From: Streptomyces sp. A1277
Lineage (GTDB): Bacteria; Actinomycetota; Actinomycetes; Streptomycetales; Streptomycetaceae
Assembly: GCF_004795015.1 (NCBI RefSeq)
Contig: NZ_SSBI01000008.1
Span: 62,001 to 126,000, forward strand
Length of the DNA stretch: 64,000 bases
Direction: 5' to 3'
Shown here: in pieces, positions 17,091 through 24,959 of the stretch
Layout of the letters: each line of letters begins with the position of its first letter
Numbering within the stretch: position 1 is the stretch's first letter
Program-made: the position numbers and the translations under genes
The notes under the pieces: model-generated
Told to the model about the DNA's origin: nothing
The model's database searches: none
The model's input: only the letters and a program-made list of their open reading frames with translations

Positions 17091-18017
17091 ATGACCATGC
17101 CCGACGAGATCGTCCGGACCCTCTCGCTGGACGGACTGCGCTACCGCTACCGCGTCCTGCCGCAGCCCGCGCCCGTCACCGAACCGGTCATCGTCCTCGG
17201 CGGCGCGCTCCAGGGGATGTACGGCTGGCCGCAGATGGACGAACACCTGGGCCCGCACGCCAGTGTCGTCACCGCCGACCTGCCCGGCATGGGCGGCGCC
17301 GACCCGCTGCCGCCCGGCACCGCGGACGACCTCCTGTACGCCGCCGTCACCGGCATCATCGACGACCTGGGCGCGGACCGGGTCAACCTCTTCGGCTTCT
17401 CCTACGGCGCCTCGATCGCCTTCGGCTGCGCCCGGCGCGACCCCGGACGGATCGCCCGCCTGGCCCTCGGCGGCGTACCGGCGCACATCAGCCGGGCCCA
17501 GCGCGACCAGTGGAGCCGGGCCGTCGACCGGCTGGAGGCCGGGGACGCGCAGGGGCTGGCCCGGCTGACGGCCGAGGCGCTGATGTGCCTGGACCCGGAG
17601 CGCCCCGTCCACCGCAGGGAGCTCGCCCTGCGCTACGTGCGCCGGTCCTTCGTGCACGCGCTCACGCACTCCCCGCACACCGAGAGGTCGCTGCGCCGGG
17701 CGCTGGAGCGCCGGCCCGACTTCTCCGGCGGGCTGAGCGGGGTGCCCGCGCTCGTCTTCGCGGGCGAGCACGACACCGTGACCTCGCCGCAGCGCCAGCG
17801 GGCCTTCGCGGCGACGATCGAGGGCAGCCGCTTCCTGACCATCGGCGAGTCCGACCACTGGGTCGTCCTGGAACGCGCCGACGACGTGGCGGACCTGGTG
17901 GCCCGCTTCGTCACGGACCGGCCGCTGGAGGCCGCCCCCGCGCTGCGGCCGCTCGCCTCGCTGCCGCGCCCGCGCGCGGGCGCGGCAGGTCCGGCACTGC
18001 CGCGGGCGGGCGGCTGA
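17091..18017 (+). CDS. Alpha/beta hydrolase (possible thioesterase partner of the ACP/KS pair)
   Basis: The 308-residue protein has a catalytic triad that can be read directly: Ser104 in the nucleophile elbow 'GFSYG', Asp228 in 'FAGEHDTVT' and His256 in 'SDHWVVLE'. An oxyanion loop 'VLGGALQG' lies near residue 40. Its place 14 nt after the ketosynthase, with GAAGGA upstream, makes hydrolytic release of an acyl chain from the ACP the simplest role. Esterase, epoxide hydrolase or acyltransferase activity is equally compatible with the fold. It ends 18 nt from the stop of the convergent nuclease gene. Confidence 0.85.
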   Translation: MTMPDEIVRTLSLDGLRYRYRVLPQPAPVTEPVIVLGGALQGMYGWPQMDEHLGPHASVVTADLPGMGGADPLPPGTADDLLYAAVTGIIDDLGADRVNLFGFSYGASIAFGCARRDPGRIARLALGGVPAHISRAQRDQWSRAVDRLEAGDAQGLARLTAEALMCLDPERPVHRRELALRYVRRSFVHALTHSPHTERSLRRALERRPDFSGGLSGVPALVFAGEHDTVTSPQRQRAFAATIEGSRFLTIGESDHWVVLERADDVADLVARFVTDRPLEAAPALRPLASLPRPRAGAAGPALPRAGG

Positions 18018-18035
18018 GCCGCCTGCCCGCCCGGA

Positions 18036-20465
18036 TCAGTGGTGGCCGTGGTGGCCGCGGTCCGGGGCGTTCACGTCCAGCCGCACGATCTGCGGGTCGT
18101 GGTCGCTCGCCTGGTCGGCGAACTCCGCGTTGATGTGCACCACGTCGTAGTCGAAGCGGCGCACCCCGGGGCTGGTCAGGATGTGGTCGAGGGTCTGCGA
18201 GTTTCCCTCGTACACATAGCTGTACTGCTCGTTCTTCGGCAGCGTGGTGATCAGCGGCTTGAGGACCTTGCCGGCGGTCAGCGCGCCCACGGTGGGCGAG
18301 AAGGCGAAGTCGTTGAGGTCGCCGAGGACCACGACGCGGGCCGACTTGTCCGCCGCGAGCAGCGACTTGACGAAGGTGTTGACCTCCTTCGCCTGCTGCA
18401 CGCGCTTGGTCTCCGAGCTGCGCACCGGCTCCTGGTAGCGGCCGTGCAGCGGCTGGTCGCCGCCCTTGGACGCGAAGTGGTTGCCGACGACGAAGACCGA
18501 CTCGCCGCGGAAGCGGAACTCGCCGGCCAGCGGCTTGCGGCTGTCGTCCCAGGCGGCACTGGCCGGGGCGATCCGGCCGGGCGACACCGACAGGGTGACC
18601 CCCTTCTTCGTCCGTACGGCGGCGACGGGCGTCGTCGCGTCGCCGCCCGGACGGTCCACGAAGTCGACGCGCTTGGGGTTGAAGAGGAAGACGTTGCGGA
18701 TGTTGCCGCCCGGCTCGCCGCCGTCCTTGCCGTCCTGCGGGGCGACATAGCGCCAGGAGTAGCGCGGGCCGCCCGCCGCCACGATCGCGTCCGTGAACCG
18801 CTTCAGCGTCGCCTCGGAGCCGACCGTGCCGTCACTGACCGCGCCGTTGTCGTCCTGGATCTCCTCCAGGGACACGATGTCGGGGGAGGAGAGGTTGACC
18901 GCGACGCCCTCGGCCAGCGTGTCGAACTTCGCCTGCTCGTCCAGTGCGTCGAGGTTCTCCACGTTGTAGGTGGCGACGGCCAGCTCCTTGCCCTTCTGCC
19001 TCCGGGTGACCTCGCGGCGCAGGTGGTGGTCGGTGAGCGTGCCGAGCTGGGTGGCCTGGAGGTTGTAGCCGCCGTAGGAGTCGTAGTCCAGGACGCCGGA
19101 GGTGGCACCGGACAGCACGTCCCCCACGTTCGCCGTGGGCACGGGCTTGTCCGCGTCCAGCGACATGACCTTGATCCGGCCGGTGTTCTGGCCGGTGTAC
19201 GAGGAGTACAGCGTGCCGCCGCGCCGGGTGGGGTTCTGCTTCGGCTCGACCGTGACCCACACCTCTCCGTACGCGGTCGTCGCACCCGTCACCCGGGTGT
19301 CGGCGATCCGGACCCGGGTGCCCTCCAGGGACTCGTACAGGTCCAGGGCGTACTTCGACGGCTCCAGGGGCAGCGCGTCGATCGAGCCGCCGCCGGCCGA
19401 GGGGACGTACCGCGAAGGCACCGCCTTGGCGTTCAGCACCACCGGGGCGGGCAGTGCGTTGCCGGAGGACAGGACCGTGACCCGGGGCGAGGTGATCTCG
19501 GTGACCGACTGGGTGGTGGTCGACGGGTAGTACTCGTCCACCGTGCCGCTGACCAGCACCGAATCGCCCACCGAGACGGCCGGGGCGGCGGAGCCGGTGT
19601 AGACGAAGACGCCCTCGGCGGTGCGCGGGTCGGCGTCCGGCGCGGTGTCCTGGATCCAGAACCCGCGCGAACCGGAGGCACGCACCGCCGTGACGACACC
19701 GGGCACCCCGGTGACGGCCCGCCCGTCCAGCGGGGAGACCCGGGTGGTGCCCTGGACGTCGTGCACGCGCACGGTGCCGGGCTCGGTCGGGTTGCCCGGG
19801 TCGCCGGGGTCCTCGCCGCCGCCGGAGGTCTCCCCGGCCGCGTTGACCGGGGTGGGGGCGGCCGAGGAGAGGTCGGCGGCGTTGTCGTCGGTGTCGGCGA
19901 GCGAGGCGGCGCGCGCCACGGAGGCGGTGGCGGAGGCGCCCGTGGCCGGTCCGCCGCCCTCCCGGACGACGGCGGTGCCGTAGCCGACCAGGTCCACGAT
20001 GCGGGTGTCGGCGGCACAGTCGGCGGCCGTCTTGCAGGTCAGCGGGGTGGTCCCGGAGACCAGGGCGACGGTGCCGCTCGCGGCGGCCATCGCGACGGTG
20101 CCGGTGGCGTCCGGGGCGGGCAGGGCGACCGTGCCGCCGGTGCCCGCCGCTTCGGCGACGAGGTAGCGGTCACCGGGGGCGACCGAACCGGTCAGCGCCG
20201 AGACCTGCCACTGCGAACCGGCCGACGGGGCGCCCGGCAGGTACTGGACGCTGAAGCCGGACAGGTCGTACGCGGCGGAGCCGGCGTTCGCCAGCTCGAT
20301 GAAGTCACGGGTGAGCGTCGCACCGGAGTTGCCGCCGCCCCCGTACACCTCGGAGATCACGGCGGTCGACGACGGGGCCGCGAAGGCGGCGGGCAGCGCG
20401 GTCGCCGAGAGCGTCACGGCTACCGCGCCGGCCAGCAGGACGGAACGGGGTGTGGATATGCGCAC
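18036..20465 (-). CDS. Secreted ExeM/NucH-type endonuclease with lamin-tail domain
   Basis: The 809-residue precursor starts at GTG 20465 (GAGGGG upstream) with a Sec signal 'SVLLAGAVAVTLSATALPAAFA'. Next comes a lamin-tail domain ('VISEVYGGGGNSGATLTRDFIELANAG', about 35-150), an OB-like central region ('GVVTAVRASGSRGFWIQD') and a C-terminal endonuclease/exonuclease/phosphatase domain from about residue 490. That domain carries 'VATYNVENLD', 'SLEEIQDDNG', 'VVGNHFASKG', 'VVLGDLNDFAFSP' and 'ASDHDPQIVRLD', including the metal-binding Asn/Glu and the catalytic Asp/His. Such enzymes degrade extracellular DNA for phosphate or nucleotide scavenging, which fits the purine-catabolic surroundings, though no regulatory link is visible. 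Confidence 0.92.
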   Translation of the reverse strand: MRISTPRSVLLAGAVAVTLSATALPAAFAAPSSTAVISEVYGGGGNSGATLTRDFIELANAGSAAYDLSGFSVQYLPGAPSAGSQWQVSALTGSVAPGDRYLVAEAAGTGGTVALPAPDATGTVAMAAASGTVALVSGTTPLTCKTAADCAADTRIVDLVGYGTAVVREGGGPATGASATASVARAASLADTDDNAADLSSAAPTPVNAAGETSGGGEDPGDPGNPTEPGTVRVHDVQGTTRVSPLDGRAVTGVPGVVTAVRASGSRGFWIQDTAPDADPRTAEGVFVYTGSAAPAVSVGDSVLVSGTVDEYYPSTTTQSVTEITSPRVTVLSSGNALPAPVVLNAKAVPSRYVPSAGGGSIDALPLEPSKYALDLYESLEGTRVRIADTRVTGATTAYGEVWVTVEPKQNPTRRGGTLYSSYTGQNTGRIKVMSLDADKPVPTANVGDVLSGATSGVLDYDSYGGYNLQATQLGTLTDHHLRREVTRRQKGKELAVATYNVENLDALDEQAKFDTLAEGVAVNLSSPDIVSLEEIQDDNGAVSDGTVGSEATLKRFTDAIVAAGGPRYSWRYVAPQDGKDGGEPGGNIRNVFLFNPKRVDFVDRPGGDATTPVAAVRTKKGVTLSVSPGRIAPASAAWDDSRKPLAGEFRFRGESVFVVGNHFASKGGDQPLHGRYQEPVRSSETKRVQQAKEVNTFVKSLLAADKSARVVVLGDLNDFAFSPTVGALTAGKVLKPLITTLPKNEQYSYVYEGNSQTLDHILTSPGVRRFDYDVVHINAEFADQASDHDPQIVRLDVNAPDRGHHGHH

Positions 20466-20595
20466 GGTAACTGCCCCTCAGAGTGTGGTGAGGGAGCACA
20501 AGCTATGCGCGTAGAACGGACGGTGACAAGGCATCAGGGGTGAATTCCGGAAAACGTTCGGTCGCGAGCGGGACTGTCCATGATGCGGCGATGGT

Positions 20596-20625
20596 TTGAC
20601 CGGGTTGCTCCGGTCCGGCTACGTT
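20596..20625 (+). promoter_or_regulatory. Promoter of a leaderless leader peptide
   Basis: TTGACC (20596-20601) and TACGTT (20620-20625) are spaced by 18 nt. The ATG of the short ORF lies 7 nt after the -10 element, exactly where transcription should begin. The transcript would therefore start at the initiation codon, with no 5' UTR. Confidence 0.6.
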
Positions 20626-20632
20626 GCGCGGC

Positions 20633-20713
20633 ATGCAGCGATCCGCACACCTGACGACGCGAGGTCATATCGACCTGAAGCGTGTGTGCTCCGCCGTGTG
20701 TCACCGCGCCTGA
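20633..20713 (+). CDS. Leaderless HIDL-type leader peptide (26 aa)
   Basis: This short ORF encodes 26 residues containing 'RGHIDLKRVCSAVC'. That matches the R-x-H-(I/V)-D-L-x-R-x-x-S-A-x-C pattern of Streptomyces short ORFs annotated as putative leader peptides, often found before sulfur-metabolism genes. Two cysteine codons sit close to its end. The promoter spacing predicts a leaderless mRNA. The next gene is the ROK-family regulator 110 nt downstream, followed by a sulfonate-type operon. By analogy with cysteine-responsive attenuation in actinobacteria, ribosome progress over the Cys codons may control read-through. That role is inferred; only the peptide and promoter are seen. Confidence 0.7.
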   Translation: MQRSAHLTTRGHIDLKRVCSAVCHRA

Positions 20714-20822
20714 GGCACCACGCCCGCGCCGGCCCGGACCACCCTCCCGGTTCCCGAGGTCCCGAGCCCAGTGCCGCCCCGACACCGAGCCCATCGCCGC
20801 CCCCGAGGACCTGGAAGACACT

Positions 20823-22090
20823 GTGAAGAGTCTGTCCGCCCCCGCCCGCCGCCCCCGCGAACCGCGCACCGCCCCGCTGCGCCGCGCCGACATACCCGCC
20901 CCGCCGCCCGGCCGCCGGCCCACCGGCACCGGTTCCGTCTTCGGGGCGATCCTCGACCACGGCCCGGTCGCCCGGTCCACCGTCGCCCGCCTCACCGGAC
21001 TCTCGCCCGCCTCCGTCAGCGGGCACGTCGGCCGACTCCTCGCCCGGGGCCTGGTCCGGGAGAGCGCGGAGACCGCCGGGCCAAGGGGCTCGGCCGGCCG
21101 CACATCCCCGTCGAGATCGACACCGGCACCTATCTGGTGGCCGGGGCCCACATCGCCGTGGCGCACTCCACCCTCTCGCTGATGGACCTGCGCGGCCGGA
21201 TCGTCGCCGAGGACCGGCAGCCGCACCGCACCACCGAACCCCACCGCCTGCTCGCCGACCTCGCCGCCCGGCTGCCCCGGCTGGTGGCCGCGCACGCCGG
21301 CGGCCGCACCGTCCTCGCCCTCGGCCTGGCCACCGGCCACCGCGTGGACCCGGCGAGCGGCGTCATCGTTGCGCACCCCCAGCTCGGCTGGCGCGACGTC
21401 CCGGCCCGCGACCTGCTCGCCGCCGCGACCGGGCTGCCCGTCCACGTGGACAGCCATTCGCGCTCCCTCGCCCGGGCGGAGCAGCTGTTCGGCCAGGAGT
21501 CGACCCGGACCAGCACCGTCCTGCTCTTCGTGGGCGCGGTCGTGGACGCCGCCTTCGCGACCGAGGGCGCCATGCACCGGGGCCCGCGCTCGGGGGCGGG
21601 CAGCGTCGCCCATCTGCCGCTGGGCGCCGGGGGGTCGGGCGGTGCGGAGCCGTGCTCCTGCGGGCGGACCGGCTGCCTCCAGTCGGAGGTCTCCGAGCGG
21701 GCCATGGTGCGGCGCGCCGCCGCCCAGGGGCTGGTCACCGGGTCCTTCCCGGAGCTGCTGGCCCAGGCGCTGGCCGGGGAGGCGCGGGCGGTGGCGCTGT
21801 TCCGCCGGCGGGCCCGGCTGGTGGGGCGGGCCGCGGCCCTGCTGCTGGACATGTTCGACCCGGAGGTGCTCATCGTGGTCGAGCCGGGGACCGGCCGGAT
21901 ACCGGAGTGCCTGGCCGATCTGCGCGCGGAGGTGGCGGAGCGCTCCTGGGTGTGCGACGACCCCGAGCGGGCCGTGGTGCCGAGCAGCTTCACCGGCTCG
22001 GTGCTGGCCACGGCGGGCGGCGCGGTGGCGCTCGGCTCGCTGTACACGGACCCGCTGGGGCCTTGGCCCGCGCTGCCCGCGGTGTCCTGA
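20823..22090 (+). pseudogene. ROK-family transcriptional regulator, frameshifted
   Basis: From GTG 20823 one frame encodes a winged-helix N-terminus ('GSVFGAILDHGPVARSTVARLTGLSPASVSGHVGRLLARGLV'). At 21081-21082 the frame must shift to continue 'KGLGRPHIPVEIDTGTYLVAGAHIAV' and the whole ROK sugar-kinase-like domain. That domain includes the zinc motif 'CSCGRTGCLQ' and the C-terminal 'DMFDPEVLIVVEPG'. The local sequence GGGCCAAGG would be in frame as GGGCCCAAGG, so a single C is missing. Either the regulator is recently inactivated or a C-run was miscalled. It sits between the HIDL leader and the sulfonate-type operon and may have regulated the latter. Confidence 0.75.
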
Positions 22091-22147
22091 ACCCGCCCTG
22101 GTCCCGGGCCCGTTCCGTAATCCGACTTAATTCAGTCAGTTGCATTG

Positions 22148-22177
22148 TTGACCGGGTGCGAACCCCGACGGGATGAT
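22148..22177 (+). promoter_or_regulatory. Candidate promoter of the second short ORF
   Basis: TTGACC (22148-22153) and GATGAT (22172-22177) have 18-nt spacing, identical to the layout at 20596-20625. The ATG at 22184 lies 6 nt after the -10 element. Just upstream is an unusually AT-rich stretch (TTAATTCAGTCAGTTGCATT) that may hold a regulator site. Confidence 0.4.
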
Positions 22178-22183
22178 GGATTC

Positions 22184-22306
22184 ATGACCAGCCGACAGCG
22201 GAATTCAGGGAAAGCGTCCTCGGTGACGCGCCTCTTCCGCTCGTCCGCGCCGGCGCCCACGGGCGTCCGGCTGCTGTGTCGCGGCCGCTGTCCGGGCCTC
22301 CGGTAA
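22184..22306 (+). CDS. Candidate leaderless Cys-containing leader ORF (40 aa)
   Basis: A 40-codon ORF begins at the predicted transcription start and ends with 'GVRLLCRGRCPGLR', that is, two cysteines within the last nine residues; no other Cys occurs. It occupies the middle of a 358-nt gap before the flavin reductase gene. The stretch after it (22350-22390) holds three copies of CCGTGCG, which could form alternative pairings. It does not match the HIDL consensus, so it may be a different attenuator class or a chance ORF. Confidence 0.35.
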   Translation: MTSRQRNSGKASSVTRLFRSSAPAPTGVRLLCRGRCPGLR

Positions 22307-22448
22307 ATACCCGCTGAAATTCGGCGAACGTTCTGCGCCGCCGCGCGCCTCGCCGTGCGCATTTCCGTGCGCGTCTCCGTGCGGCCAGGCGATTTCCGCC
22401 CCGCCGCCCTCCTTTCCGGCTTTCCGACTTTCCATCACGGGAGAGACG

Positions 22449-22973
22449 ATGACCGTCACTGTGCCCTCGTACGCGGCCCCGGCCGCCGCCCCCGCCCCGG
22501 CGGGGATCGCCCCCGACCGTTTCAAGCAGGCGTTCCGCCGCTACCCCGCCGGGGTCGTCGTCATCACCGCCGACGCGGGCCGCGGGCCCGTCGGCTTCAC
22601 CGCGACCTCGCTCACCTCGCTCTCGCTCGACCCGCCGCTGATCTCCTTCGGCATCGGGACCACCACCTCGTCGTGGCCGCACTTCGAGCAGGCCCGTACG
22701 GCCGTCGTGCACTTCCTCGGCGCCGAACAGCAGCCCCTGGCCACCACGTTCGCGACCAGCGGCATCGACCGCTTCGCCACCCCCACCCGCTGGCACCGCC
22801 TGCCCGAGGGCGAACCCGCGCTCGACGGGGTGGCCGGCCGGCTGCGGGTGGAGTCCGAGCAGATCGTCCCGGCCGGAGACCACCGCATCGTCATCGCCCG
22901 GGTGGTGGACGCCTGGCTCGACGAGGGCCGCAGCCCGCTGCTCTTCCACGACGGCGCCTACCACTCCCTCTGA
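22449..22973 (+). CDS. Flavin reductase family protein
   Basis: The 174-residue protein matches the HpaC-like FMN reductase domain: 'FRRYPAGVVVITADAGRGPVGFTATSLTSLSLDPPLISFGI', 'FLGAEQQPLATTFA' and 'FHDGAYHSL' at the end. It would supply reduced FMN to the flavin-dependent monooxygenase encoded last in the same operon. GGGAGAG precedes the ATG. It is the first gene of a five-gene unit, followed by an ABC importer 40 nt downstream and the monooxygenase. This reductase/importer/monooxygenase set is the usual layout for desulfonation or sulfone utilisation. Confidence 0.9.
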   Translation: MTVTVPSYAAPAAAPAPAGIAPDRFKQAFRRYPAGVVVITADAGRGPVGFTATSLTSLSLDPPLISFGIGTTTSSWPHFEQARTAVVHFLGAEQQPLATTFATSGIDRFATPTRWHRLPEGEPALDGVAGRLRVESEQIVPAGDHRIVIARVVDAWLDEGRSPLLFHDGAYHSL

Positions 22974-23013
22974 CCGCCCCCGGCGCCCGCAGACCACAGA
23001 TCAGGACTCACCC

Positions 23014-24081
23014 ATGTCACGCCACCACACGTACCCGGCGCTCGGCCGCAGATCGTTCCTCGCCCTCACCGGCACAGCCCTCATCGGTACGCTCGCCGCC
23101 TGCTCACCGCAGGCGAAATCCGCGGCGAGCGCCGAGCCGGCCGGAAAACTCCCTTCCGGGGCGCCACCGCCGGGTACGAAACTCTCCATAGCCGTCCGCA
23201 CGACGCATCTCCAACTCGGTCCCGCCGGACTGGAGAAGGACCTGCCCTTCACCGTTTCGCAATGGCCCAATCTGAGTGCCGGACCCGATATCATCCAGGG
23301 ATTCCGAGCCCATTCCATCGACCTGGCCGTCAACGCCGGAATTCCGCCGATCCAGGCCCGCGCCATCGACGTCGGCGCGAAGATCGTCGCGGTGCAGGTG
23401 CGGAACAACCCCTCGTACGTCTTCGCCACCGCCCCCGGCTCCGACATCCGGTCCGTCGCCGACTTCCGGGGCAAGAAGATCGGCTTCTCCCAGGGGCAGG
23501 CCCAGGGCGTCGTCGTCCTGCGGGCACTGAAGCAGGCGGGCATCGCCAACAAGGACGTGGAGCTGGTCGCCCTGCCCAGCACCCAGTTCCTCACCGCCCT
23601 GCAGTCCAAGCAGGTCGACGTCGCCCCGCTGGGCGAGCCCACCCTCACCAAGTACCTCACCCAGTACGGCGAGGACGGGGCGCGCGGCGTGAAGACGGAC
23701 GTCGTGGACCTGCTCTCGGTGCTCTGGGCGCCCAACGAGGTGCTGAACGACCGGAGCAAGGCGGCGGCCGTCCGCAGCTTCATCCCGCTGTGGGCCCGGG
23801 GCCAGGTCTGGGCGTGGGAGAACACCGACGAGTGGATCGACACGTACTACGTGAAGGACCAGGGCGTCTCCAGGCAGGACGGCAAGCGCATCGTCGCCTC
23901 GCTCCACAAACCGCAGTTCCCGGTCGGCTGGGACAAGGCGATCGCCTGGGAGCAGGAGACCGCCGACCTGATGGCCGCCGGCGGATTCGTGCCGGAGCAG
24001 GACGCCACCGAGCTGTTCGACCGCCGCTTCGAGGGGTTGGCGGCCAAGGCCGTACCCGCCCAGTACCGGGAGACGTCATGA
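23014..24081 (+). CDS. Sulfonate/nitrate-type ABC transporter substrate-binding lipoprotein
   Basis: The 355-residue precursor has a lipoprotein signal with 'RRSFLALTGTALIGTLAAC', where the Cys at residue 30 would be lipidated. A SsuA/TauA (NMT1-like) periplasmic-binding domain follows: 'DIIQGFRAHSIDLAVNAGIPPIQARAIDVGAKIVAV', 'RGKKIGFSQGQAQGVVVLRALKQAG' and 'PLGEPTLTKYLTQYG'. It captures an aliphatic sulfonate or a related anion outside the membrane. Its stop overlaps the permease start (ATGA). Confidence 0.9.
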   Translation: MSRHHTYPALGRRSFLALTGTALIGTLAACSPQAKSAASAEPAGKLPSGAPPPGTKLSIAVRTTHLQLGPAGLEKDLPFTVSQWPNLSAGPDIIQGFRAHSIDLAVNAGIPPIQARAIDVGAKIVAVQVRNNPSYVFATAPGSDIRSVADFRGKKIGFSQGQAQGVVVLRALKQAGIANKDVELVALPSTQFLTALQSKQVDVAPLGEPTLTKYLTQYGEDGARGVKTDVVDLLSVLWAPNEVLNDRSKAAAVRSFIPLWARGQVWAWENTDEWIDTYYVKDQGVSRQDGKRIVASLHKPQFPVGWDKAIAWEQETADLMAAGGFVPEQDATELFDRRFEGLAAKAVPAQYRETS

Positions 24082-24959
24082 CCGAGCTGCTGACGAACAC
24101 CCGCACCACCGGACCGGTCAGCACGGCCGCCGCACCCGCGAAGGAGGACACACAGGCGCCCGCCCCCGCCCCGAGGGCGGCCCGCAGACGGCTGGGGCCC
24201 GGCCGCGCCATCCCCTTCGGGCGGCTGATCGGCCCGGTGCTGGTCATCGCCCTGTGGTGGTTCGCCTCCGCCATCGGCTACCTCGACCCCCGGATCCTGT
24301 CCGGGCCCGGTACGGTCCTGTCCACCGCCTCCGACCTCGTCTCCAGCGGCCGGCTCCAGGACAACGTCCTCATCTCGCTCCAGCGCGCCGGACTCGGCCT
24401 GTTCTTCGGTGTGACCGCCGGCGTCGTCCTCGCCGTCGCCGCCGGACTGAGCCGCACCGGCGAATACCTCCTGGACGGGCCGCTCCAGATCAAGCGCGCC
24501 ATCCCGTCCCTGGCCATGCTCCCGCTGCTGATCCTCTGGCTGGGCATCGGCGAGCAGATGAAGGTCACCGTGATCGCGCTCGGCGTCGCGGTGAACATGT
24601 ACATCAACACGTACGCCTCGCTCACCGGCATCGACAGCCGGTACGTCGAACTCGCCGAAGGGCTCGACCTGAGCCGCGCGCAGTTCATCCGCAAGGTCGT
24701 CGTGCCCGGCTCGCTGCCCGGCTTCTTCGTCGGGCTGCGCCTCGGAGTCACCGCCTCCTGGCTCGGACTGATCGTGGTCGAGCAGATCAACGCCACCAGC
24801 GGCATCGGCTACATGATGTTCCAGGCCCAGCAGTACGCCCAGTCCGACGTGATCATCGTGGGCCTGGTGGCCTACGGGATCTTCGGCTTCGCATCGGACG
24901 CGGCGGTACGCGCCGTCGAGAGGAAGGTCCTGTCATGGCGACGCACCCTGGCGGGCTGA
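24078..24959 (+). CDS. Sulfonate-type ABC transporter permease
   Basis: This 293-residue protein has a proline/alanine-rich cytoplasmic head of about 40 residues and about six membrane segments. The permease loop 'EGLDLSRAQFIRKVVVPGSLPGFFVGLRLGVTASWLGLIVVE' is the EAA motif of the SsuC/TauC branch. It starts in the ATGA overlap with the binding-protein gene and its last 25 nt overlap the ATPase gene. It forms the channel of the importer. Confidence 0.92.
   Translation: MTELLTNTRTTGPVSTAAAPAKEDTQAPAPAPRAARRRLGPGRAIPFGRLIGPVLVIALWWFASAIGYLDPRILSGPGTVLSTASDLVSSGRLQDNVLISLQRAGLGLFFGVTAGVVLAVAAGLSRTGEYLLDGPLQIKRAIPSLAMLPLLILWLGIGEQMKVTVIALGVAVNMYINTYASLTGIDSRYVELAEGLDLSRAQFIRKVVVPGSLPGFFVGLRLGVTASWLGLIVVEQINATSGIGYMMFQAQQYAQSDVIIVGLVAYGIFGFASDAAVRAVERKVLSWRRTLAG

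Noticed and set aside
15593..18017. Type II polyketide cluster
   Set aside because: There is no chain-length factor, ketoreductase, cyclase or tailoring gene. Only an ACP, one ketosynthase and a hydrolase are present.
18039..20543. An 834-codon plus-strand frame opposite the secreted nuclease
   Set aside because: The minus-strand gene has a signal peptide and full catalytic motifs. The plus-strand translation is low-complexity Val/Arg/Gly.
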